A stretch of DNA of 64,000 bases, from positions 2,604,001-2,668,000 of the forward strand of contig OZ252214.1 of the NCBI GenBank assembly GCA_965248935.1, in the 5' to 3' direction. The notes below the pieces were generated by a model. That model made no database searches. It saw only the letters and a program-made list of their open reading frames with translations, and was not told the origin of the DNA. Shown piece by piece: positions 8,023 to 20,000 of this stretch. The stretch's first letter is position 1. Every line of letters begins with the position of its first letter. The translations under genes were made by a program, and so were the position numbers. This DNA comes from G032773895 sp965248935. Lineage in GTDB: Bacteria > Pseudomonadota > Gammaproteobacteria > Pseudomonadales > Cellvibrionaceae.

Positions 8023-11000
8023 ATGCCTAGTATCAAGTTATTACCTGCCTTTTTTTCAGCTTCACCTCTACACTCTTTTAAAAAACGCCCTTTAGCAATG
8101 GCGGTCAGTTTAATTATTGGCTCCGTATCTGGAATTACTATTGCTGGCCCTGAAGGCGCAGCCGTTACCGGGGGGAGGGGCAGTATTTCCCAAAGGGGTA
8201 ATACCACCACGATTAACCAAACCACCGATAGAATGGCCATAGATTGGCAAAGTTATAATGTGGCGGCGGATGAGCGTATTCATTATATTCAACCGGATAG
8301 TTCTTCTATTTCCCTTAATACTATTTTAAGTAATACCGGCTCACAAATACACGGTCGTATTGATGCCAATGGCCAAGTAATTTTAGTCAACCCCAATGGT
8401 ATTTTATTTGGTCCCACGTCGGTGATTAATGTCGGAGGTATTCTTGCTTCGGGGCTAACCATTAACCCGGATGACTTTATGAATGGTGATTTTGCGTTCC
8501 ATGCGGTGGAAGGCAAAGAGGGTGTGATTATTAATTCGGGTTTAATTTATGCTGCCACCGGGGGGAGTGTGGGCCTTTTAGGGCGGCGTGTTGAAAACCG
8601 TGGGTTAATTGAAGCCGAGTTAGGGGCCATTACATTAGCGTCGGGTAAGGAAGCCTATATATCGTTTGATCCCCAGGGGTTATTTGGGATTGCTATCACT
8701 GAATCGGTCTTGCAGGATACATTAGGTGTGGATGCCGCTGTGATCAATTCTGGTGAGCTTAATGCTTCGGGGGGCAAGGTTTTACTCACCGCCAGTGCCA
8801 GTGAGGATATCTTTACCCATGCGGTAAACCTGGGTGAGATGCGCGATGCGACCAGCGTTATGGTAAATGATGATGGAAGCTTTCGGTTAAGTGCGGGTGG
8901 CGATGTGGTCAATACGGGGGAGATTCATGTGTCTTCCGAACAGGCCGGTGGCGATATTATTCTTGTCGGTGACAATATTACCCATACAGGTGAAATTAAA
9001 GCGGATGGCCATTTTCAAGCGGGTGGGCATATTGAGCTGGCTAGCCGCAATACAACCTTAACCAATGAAAACAGTATTATTACCGCTAATTCCACCGAAG
9101 CACAGGGCGGTGAGATTAAAGTATTGGGTAATCATATCGGTATTTTGGGGGATTCTGAAATTACCGCCAATGCGGCTAATGGTAATGGCCAAATTCTAAT
9201 TGGTGGCGATACACGTGGGGAAAACGTATCCATCCAAAATGCCAATGCTGTGTATATTGGTCACAACACCGAAATTTCGGTTAATGCTACAGAAAGTGGC
9301 GAAGCCGGGAGAGTAGTCGCTTATGGCGAAAACCTGCTCCGTGCCTATGGAACAATAAGCGCAGAAGGTTTGGGCGAAGCCAATGGCGGCTTTATTGAAA
9401 CCTCGGCGGGTATGGTGGATTTGGATCTAAATATTTCCGTGGCTTCGGAAAATGCCGAGGCGGGTTTATGGTTAATTGACCCTTGGGATATTACGATTCA
9501 AGATAGCGGTTCTACCAATTTGGAAGAAAGTGATGGCAGTACTCAAGGTGTGGATCGTTTGTTTTTACCCAACTCTAATCCAACTGAAGCCGAAAACTCT
9601 ATTATTCGAACTTCATCAATTAAAGCGGCTTTGGCAAGTAACAGTGGGGCGACTGTATTAATAGAAACTTCAGGGGATGGTGAGCAAGAGGGAAATATTA
9701 CATTAGTTGATGATTTTCTTTATGACGGTATTGGTACAAATGATTCGTTAATTTTACGTGCTCATAATAATATTGATATTCAACGTAGTATTTATGACAA
9801 TGACTCATCAGGTAACGACAGCCTAAACCTCTCATTCATCGCCGATAGCGATAACAGTGGATCGGGCGATATTATTATCGGCGGTCGTGGATACAATGTA
9901 GATATTAATTTAGAAGGCGGCCAATTTTATGCCTATGGCAATAATTTTTCACTCGGTTTTCAAGACTATACACCCAGTGGTGGTTCTCTAACTGAAAGTC
10001 AATCGTCCATTACTACAGGTAATGGAGATGCCGCCATATTTGCATATGGTGATGTGGATTTATTTGGAAATATTACCACAAACAATGGCGATATTATTAT
10101 TGGTGGGGATCACGATAGCGAAAGCTTTACCTATCCTATGCTGGGTATTTCTCCCAATAATCCCCCTTCAGAAAATCAGGCAGCAATACGAAATAGTTTT
10201 ATTGCTCACTTAGGTGATTTAAGTGGTGGCTGGAATACCAATAGCACTCTAACCGCCGATATTATTCCCACCCATGTACGCAGTTTTTTTGCAGCAGGGT
10301 CTGCCAATGGGGATACCTTGCATGAAATATCCAGCACATTGAATTTAGCTTCCTACCCAGGGGACGGTAATCTAGATATTCAGTCAAGTGGAGCCGTTGC
10401 GCTGGGTGCAATTAATATTGGTGAACGCGGTACTAGTGATGCCAGCAACGGCAATAATGAGGATAATCAATCCTATTTTCGCGTATCGGCCCAGACAATC
10501 GCCTTGCAGGGCAATATAGCCTATGGTGCAAATGGCAGTAATAGTACACATACCCTTCACTTAAATCTTAATGCTTCCGATGCTATTAATATCTATTCGG
10601 GTTCGATTGATAATAGTGGTGGTAATGATCAACTGAATGTCTATTTGAATAATGAGGCTGTCCTTTCAGAAAATGGCGCGATGGCTCTTGGGGAAAATAT
10701 TTATTCCAATAGTGATATTACTTTTTCTAGAGCGAATATTTGGTTAACCGGCGGTAATTTTCACGCGCATGGGCGTCGTTTTATTTTAGACGGCACTGCG
10801 GGCGATATCGCATTAATAAATACCGAAGGCGGGAGTATATCTGGGGGTATGTTTATTGATGCGGCCTCGGTAACCTTAGGGCGTTATAGTGCTGTTCGAA
10901 CGCAAAGTGCAAATGATATTACTATTAATATAACGGACTTTGCGGATATTAACGGCGCATTGTCTGCTACTAATAATAATGATAATGGTAACGTAATTAT

Positions 11001-14000
11001 TCGAGGTTCCAGCACAACAGATAATACCTTTACCCTTGGAGAATATGCCTCTTGGAACGGCGGTAATGCGTATATTAATGATTCCGTTGCCGGGACGCGC
11101 GGTGGTAATGATACCTTTTATATTTATACCGATATAGGTGCAAGTATTATCGGGGGCACTGGGGACGACACCTATTATGTGGCGGCCAGTGGAATTGGGT
11201 TCACCATTAGCGATAACGGTGGCACCGATACGCTCTATGGTTTTGATGATGGTATAAATACAAATACCTGGGATGTGAACTCAACCACCTCCACATTAAC
11301 CAATAACGGTGGCGTGGTTAATTTTACGGGTATGGATAGTTTGGTGGGTGGGGAGGGGCAAGACAGCTTTCGTATTCATACCTCAGATACGACCGCCTCC
11401 CTTCAGGGCGGTGATGGGAATAATGACCAATTAATATTAGAGAGTGAAAATAATGGTCAGTGGCACATTACGGGGGAAAATTCAGGGTCACTGAATACCA
11501 CAATTACGTTTGCCGGAATGGAGAGTCTTTTTGGGTCAGATGGTGGCAATGATACTCTGATGGGTCGCAATCAACATAACCTCTGGGTGATTAACTCCGA
11601 AGGCGGGGGGGCGGTTGAGCAAAATATTGTTGATGCAACCGATACAATTAATTTTTTTGATTTTGAAAATATTACGGGTGGCACAAGTGAGGATATTTTC
11701 CGTTTTGATACGGCAGGAACCATCACAGGTATTGTACATGGGGGAAATGGCGCAGGCGACAATACCATTCAAGGGCGAACCGCCAATACTTCATGGGAAT
11801 TATTTACCGGAGCGTCAGCAGGGCGGGTTCGACAAAACGAAGGATCAATTAATTACATCGCGGATTTTCGTAATATCCAAGTTTTGCAAGGTCGAGCGAG
11901 TATTGATACCTTAACTGCCCGTGATCAACATAATACCTGGACCTTAGAGACTCAAGCCAACGGTGGTTTTCGGGTGGCCAATACCGAAGATGCTTCGGAT
12001 CACGTGTCTTTTTCCGGTATGGACAATTTACGCGGCGGTAATGGTACCGATACGTTTAATATTTTAACGGCGGTTACCGCTCCACTTTTTGGTGGCGATG
12101 GCAGTGATATTTTTAACTTTGGTGACCAGGGTTCTGTGACCTGCATTACTGCTGGTACCTGTATCGATGGTGGCACCAGTGCCAATGATAATGATCGCAT
12201 AGCAGCACGCAGTACCGAAAACCATTGGTTTATTCGCGTCGCCAATAATAACTTAAGCCAAAATAATTCGCTGGCGGATCATACCGATACACCTCATACC
12301 GATACCCCTTACCTCACCGATTTTAGAAATATTGAAACATTGCAAGGCAGCGATACGGCTGCGGATATTTACCAATACAGCGTAGGTTCTTTCCATCAGT
12401 TTATTGCTGGAGATAGTGCGGGCGATCGATTAGATGTGTCTAGCGTTAATGGTGTTGTGAATATTGGTTTAAATGCCGCTTCAGGTATGGATATATTACT
12501 GGGCAATAATAATGGATTAACTTCTCCACAAACCAACCGCACCCATTTAACCTATTCGAGCAATAGTGATGAAACCATTACCTGGGATATTGGCGATATT
12601 GCCGGTATGAATGAAGCCGATGGCATAAATGATGGGGTGGTGGGAGACGGGGTGGTGGGAGGCACGCAATTTATTAATGTAAACCATCTTATCGGTGGTG
12701 AGGGCAATGACCATTTTATTTATGATCAAACGGTGACAACGGATACGGGTGTGGTGGGTATTACAGGTTCTATTACAGGTGGTGGGCAAATAGACGACGG
12801 GCAAGCAGATAATGCCGGCGATACCTTACAGGTTGCCAATGTGGTGAATCGTTGGAACTTGGGCGTTGACCCGAATGAAAGAAATGTCGAATACAACCAT
12901 GGTTTAGGCGGCGATATGCCGCAAAGTACTACGCAGTTTTTTGAGATAGAAACGCTTATCTCGGGTAACCAAGCCGATACATTTAATATTGATACCACGG
13001 ATATAAATATTACCGTCTATGCCGGTGACGGTAACGATACATTACGCCTTCCTAACGAAGATACGAATTTAACCTTAGGAATGTCGTTGGGGTCGGGTTT
13101 GGCGGTAAATGATGTTGAAATATTAAGGGCCTCTTCTTTTTATCATAATCAATTAACGGTGACGAGTCTTAATGGCGAAAATATTGATTGGGATATTGAT
13201 GGGACAAATAGAGGGCTTGTTCAGGTTGGGAATGACCCTTCCACACGTTTTGAACACTTTCAGATATTGGTCGGCGGTAACGGTAATGATACCTTTGATT
13301 TTTCCTCGGGGGGGCGTTTAATTGATCGCAGAGGGGAGGAGAGTGGTATTCAAGGCGCGGGAGGAAACAATACCCTTATTGGACAAAATACCCATTCCCG
13401 TTGGCGTATTACCGGAGACCACTCCGGTGAGTTGGCCGATATTACCATGCCTGATGCGCCGGTTAATTATGTGGAAGCCTTTAGTGGCATTCACCATTTA
13501 CGAGGTGGAACGGGCAACGATAATTTTATTGTCACCAGTACGGGAAGTATAACGGGTTTGATTCAGGGAAATGACGGTACAAATACTTTAACCGTAGATT
13601 CCGTTTCCGGGCAAACACATGAATGGCAGCTTTTGCATACAACTGACCCTGATCGAGTTAGACGTATCAATAATACTGATAGCAGCATTATTACTTCCAA
13701 TATTACATTTACAGACATTGACTCTTTAGTGGGTGGCAGTGGTAAGGATATTTTCAAATTTTTAAGCGCAGGTTTATTTAACGGAACCATTAATGCTCTG
13801 GGGGGAACCGATACCGTGGATCGATCCGCAGTGGTTGGCCCTATCTCCGTTATATTGGGGGCGTCCGATATCAATGGTGTCACCCAAGCCGAGCGAGTGG
13901 TAGGCAACGGTGCAAACAGTATCCTCAGTGGGTTAAATTCAGGCACCAATACTTGGCGAGTTTCAACCACCACATCAGCAGGTGATGATATCGACGGGGC

Positions 14001-17000
14001 GGACGGCTCCAATGACGGTATATTACATAATAGCGCAGGGCAAAATATTGAATTTATTAACTTTGCCACACTTCAGGGAAGCGATACAGCGATCGATAAT
14101 GTTCAGATAACGGATACGGGTAATATTACCGGGCAAATACTGGGCGGAGCAAACTCCGGTGACAGTATTACCGTAGAGACTGAACATGGCCGTTGGGTTC
14201 AAACTACTCTATGGGATGGCACGGTTGCAGACATAACATTCTTAGGGTTTGAAACCTGGGAAGGCGCAGGCAATAACGATACCCTGGTGGGGTTAAACCA
14301 AAGTAATCATTGGCAAGTGACGGGCCTGAATGAGGGCACGGTTTCTGAGTTAAATATTACTGGCCCCGTATTAAATTTTGCGGGAATGGAAAACCTTTCT
14401 GGAAACCAGGGCAGTGATCACTTTACCTTTGTTAATAATGCCAGCAGCAATAACAGTCGTATTAGTGGCACCCTTGCAGGAACCGACAGTGCCTTTACGG
14501 ATATAAACGGCACAGACACACTAAGTGTGGACAGTGCCTCTGGCGATGCGCTGCAATGGCGTTTGGGCACAGCCGATAATGTTACTCAGGGGGCAATAAT
14601 AACCCGAGTAAATCGTTTTAATACGCTGGAAGAATATAACGGTGGCGACGGAACGGATACCTTTATTATTGAACAGGCTAATGTGAATGCCACCATAGAG
14701 GGTGCCGGTGGTGCAAATGACCTTTTGCGTTTGGATTACGGGTCAGGCACACAATGGGTGCTTGATGGTGAAGACGAACGGGTTACCGCCAATAATGGTG
14801 GCCAAGTTAATTTTAGAGAAATAGAAATCGCGGAAGGCAGTGATTCGGGGCGAGATGAATTTAGGGTCAATAATGCCGCCACCGTGACCCGCACCTTACG
14901 TGGTCGTGGTGGTGGTGCGGATAGCCTGAATGTAACAGCCCTGACCAATGGCGTGGTGATCGAAATGGGCAATGGTATCACTGCCGGGAACCCGGATACC
15001 ACGGGTTTATTACCCAACTTCCATATTGATCAAATTGAACACCTCACAGCCTCAGCCGCGAGCGCAGAAAACAATTGGCTGGTCAGTAATTTAGCGGGAG
15101 ATTACCGCTGGGATATTACCGGCAATAACGATGGGCGCATTACCTTAACCTCCGGCGATTCTTTTGAACCCATGACCTTTACCGACTTTGGTTATTTACG
15201 TGGTGGAGCGGGGAATGACCTTTTCCAATTTACCGATAACGGCGCTATTTCCCATGAATTTGATGGCGGGGCGGGCGGCAATGATGAAGCCAATTTTGCC
15301 GATATTACCCACAATATTACTATTGACCTGGATAATTCAAATGCGTCAGGCATTCACTTTTCCGGGATAGAAGCCATTACAGGTAACCATAATGGAGACG
15401 AATCCCTAACCCATACTGCAACTTTATCAGTGGCCACAGGCAGCAATACCTGGACGATTGAGAGCATTAACGAGGGAACGTTAAATTCATCCACACTGGG
15501 GCAAATCACTTTCTCAGGCTTTAATGAAATTGAGGGAGGGAACCAGCGGGATCTCTTTGACTTAAATACCTCTGGCACCCTTACCGGACGTATTGATGGT
15601 GGAGCCAATACCGATTCAGCAATATTAGATGAACTTAATATTGACGATGTAAACTCCGCTCGCACCGTGCATTTAATCACTGCCGATGAGACGGCAACCT
15701 ATGGTCAATTAAATGTAATCAATATCGAAGAATTTAATGCCAGTGATATAGGCAATACATTAATATCGGCTGCCACAGGTGATAATCATTGGAATATTAC
15801 TGAAAGTAATACAGGCAGATTAAATGATTTGCCATTCACCGGGTTTAATCGCCTAGTGGGCAATAATGCAATCGATGATTTTAATGTAAGTGCGGGTGCG
15901 AGCTTGGCTTCCATTAATGGTTTGGATGGCAACGATACCCTTACATTAAATACTGACGATAATTCTAATGTGCTTCGTTGGCAAATCACGGGCAATAATG
16001 CAGGTCGTGCCGGAACACAACAAACCGTCCCTGCCAATAATCGAATAGGTGAGTTTTTAAATATTGAAAACCTAACCGGTGGCTTGGGTGCCGATACCTT
16101 TATTTTCACCAGATTAAGCAGTGTTATCTCGGGTATGATTGATGGCGGGGATGACTCGAACCAGACGGATATATTGAACCTGAGAGGCTTAACGAATGGC
16201 GTGGTGGTGGAATATGGTGAGTCGGTCTACCCCGGCAATATTGTCTTATTTGATCCCCCCTCTAGCGCGCCCACCAATGTTCATGCGGATAATATTGAAA
16301 CCATTATCGCGGCTGAAGGAAGCTTAGCGGAAGAGGCCAATAACTGGTTGGCGATCACCCATGATCACAATATTGAACTGCGACTCTATTCTAACCAAGT
16401 AAACAGGGGTTGGTTTCGAGAAGTGGATCAAATTGTTGAACCCGTGATACCAATATCAAATTCTCGTGTGGAATTTCAAAACTTTGGTTCCTTCCAGGAA
16501 AGTGGTGGCGACGTATTGTCGGAGAACATTACCACTGGAGTGGAAGTAACCTCCGCGTTTCATTTAAGTGGTGAATACAGAGTGGGCACCGGCCAAGTCA
16601 ATATTGATATTACCGGAACAGGTTTTTCTGTGGTCAATATTACAGACCGAATACTCAATGTAAATGGCAACGGCAATACATTATTGAGAGTGGTAGACGA
16701 TACCGACCCGGACGCTATTGCGTTCAATAATGCCAATACCTGGACAATTAATGAAAGCAATGCGGGGCGTTTTGATATCAATACCCCCGACCCTGAAAGT
16801 GAATTTGGTTTTACTTTTTCAGGCGTCAATCAACTGTACGGTGGCACGGGTGACGATACATTTCAATTTACCGAATCGGGCCGCTTAACCGGCCAATTAA
16901 CGGTTATTGATTCCGATACAGGTGAAACCTTTTCCGTCGGTGCCGCCATATCCGGTGGCGGCGGACACGATCAGATTACCTCCCTTTCCTCACAGGATTT

Positions 17001-20000
17001 CACCTTTGGTATCAGTCAATTCCAACAGCATGTTCCCGTCAGTAATGCGCGCCCTGAAACCATTAAATACGTGGATGCCCTATTGTCCCGTGACAATATC
17101 ATTGACCTTCACGGCATTGAAACCTTAACCGGCAATGACACCGTCACCACACAACTCCTCAGTGCCGATACCGGCAACTTTACCTGGAATATTGGCGCAA
17201 CCGCCAGTGACAGCACCTTAATCGATATGGATGCCAATACTAGGCTGCGCTTTTCCAATGTGGATCAAATCTTCGGTGGCAATGGCAACGATACCTTTAT
17301 TATTCAGGAATTAGGGCGTGTAGCCAATCATTACCAAGGAGCAGGCGGTAATGATACCCTCGATTTAACCCTAATAAATCAAGACTTAAATGTATCACTG
17401 GATAACGCAATTACCGCCGACCTGTATCTCAATAATATTGAAACCCTGCAACTGGCCGATCAAAATCACACACTATTCGGCGCAGCCTTTCATTCTACTT
17501 GGACCATTGACGATACCAACGCAGGCACACTCACCTATAACGATGGAACACATAATCAATCCTTAACCTTCACCCATATTGCCAACCTGGTGGGGAACTC
17601 AGAACAGGACCAATTCATCGTTACCGATACCGGCAGTATCGAAGGCCGTATTCAAGCAGGCGCAGGGCAAGACCGCCTAAGCATTCAATTAGCCAATGGC
17701 CGAAATGGACAAATCAACTCTTTTGATGGCGGCGACAATAACGATATACTCGTAGTGCAAGGCGGTGACGCGAACAACCGATTAAATGTGAACTACACCG
17801 CCAATACTGATGGAACGGCGCGTTTCCTATATGAGCGTATAGTCAGTGATTCCACCTTGCGCTATAACATAGACTACACCGCCGTTGAAACCGTCAACCA
17901 ACAAGCCTATACAGATACACTCACCGTTAACCCAGTATCGGAAACCAATACCACCACTAATAATACCAATCGCATCCAGCTCGCCAATCAATATGTGCAG
18001 GTTGGCACCCACACCGCAATCCACTACAGCAATACCCAAAGCCTTTCCGTCAATGGCTCCCAAGGCGACACCGCAGAATTCAATGGCCTGGTTTCGCTGA
18101 ATGAAAACCTGACCCTGAGCAATGTGACAATTGATCCGGGAGAAAATGGTCGTTTACAGGCGGGCAACCACTTAACCTTTGACCATACAGGCCCACTGGG
18201 AACCGCTGAAAACCGACTGCAAATAGAAACACCGCGCCTCACACTGACCGCCGTGGGCGGCGATAGCTATATCGAACAAAATGGAGACCTAATACTTGCC
18301 GGTTTAACCCACCCGGAAGGCGTACTCGATATTCAGGCCAGTGGCAGTATTGCCGATGACGCAGTATTAAATTCAACACACAATATACACCTAAATGCTA
18401 ACGGCGATATCACCCTGGACAATGCCAATAACCTATCTGGCAACCTTCGTTTAATCTCACCCAATGGCCATATCACCTTAAATAATAGCGCCACCGAGTT
18501 ATCCGAAATCCAAGCCAGAAACCTGACTCTAATGGCCAGAGCAAACATGGATGACCATGGCCCAATCCGGGTCGCAGACACCACCACCTTTATTAACAGT
18601 GATACCAGTGTAGTGCGACTGGATCACGAAACCAATACCTTTAACCAACTGAATATAGACAGTGCCGGTTCAGTGATTATTCGTGACCACAGCACCCAAG
18701 GTGTGACCGTTTCCGGCAACGCCTCGGATACAATAGATATTGTCTCTGACGCGCAACTCATTGCCAATGGAACCCAAGCCTCCAATATTTTATTCACCTC
18801 CAACACTAGTCAAATCATTGTTCAGGATAATCTAGTGGCAGAGAACCTGATTGAATTAACTGGAAACGGCGTCACCGTTGCCGGTGCGCTATCCGTTGAA
18901 CGCGCCACAAGTGACCACGCAGTACGTATTGATGGGCGTAATAATCAAATATCCATCCAATCCGAAATAGATGCCGCGCAAAATTTATCGGGGGACGTGA
19001 TTATCTCCGGTCGCCAAATAGAACAGCAGACAGGCGCACATATTGCTGGCCGCAACCTGGACTTGAATGCAACGGACACGATCACCTTATCCGGTCATAT
19101 AACCGCAGATGAGACCATCGATATAGACTCCACGGGAAGTGACATTACCTTTACCAGAGCCACACCGGAAACCCTGGCCCAGGCCCAGCACATTAATATT
19201 CACGCACACCAACATATCACCACCCAAGCCATACAAACAGGAGACCTCATACTCACCGCAGACAACGGCAATATCACCCTTCAAGACGACATTCACACCT
19301 CAGGAAATACCACCCTAACAACCCATACCGGCACACTTGAACTGGCCCGCAATACACACATTCAATCGCAGGGGCGCGAATTGATTGTCGATGCCCAATC
19401 CATTGATATAAACGGCTCCATCACCGCCAGCCATACCACAGGCCGATTAACCAGCACACACAACCAAACCATCAATGGCAACCTTGCCTTTAACCAGCTT
19501 GAATTAAATGTGGGCGACCAGTTATTAATGGTGCAAGGGGCATCACTTCAAGCGAATAGCACCCTAACCGCCACCACCGGCAGTGATTTTAGAGTTGCCT
19601 CCGTGCAGGCCGGAGAATCCATTACCTTAAATATTGGCGGGGCCGTATCCGATAACAATGGAGACGGCATTAACTTCACCTCAAACGCACTGATCGCCGA
19701 AACGCAAACCGGCTTTGGCCGTATTGAAGAAACGGTTGAAACCGCCGTGGCCAATATGGACATTGTGAATGCTTCGGGGCGGGTAGGTGTGACCAACAAT
19801 CAAAACCTGAACGTCACCGCGTTAATAAATAACGGCGATATAGTATTGGAAAATACCCAAGGCAACGTCATTCTCAATAACCGGGCCCAAGCAAACTATG
19901 ACCTGACCCAAACCGGCACCCGCGCCGCCGGTGGCGTGATCGATGCCAATTACAACGAAGGCATATTGCGCCTGAATGTCTTGAATGGCTACCTAGCCGC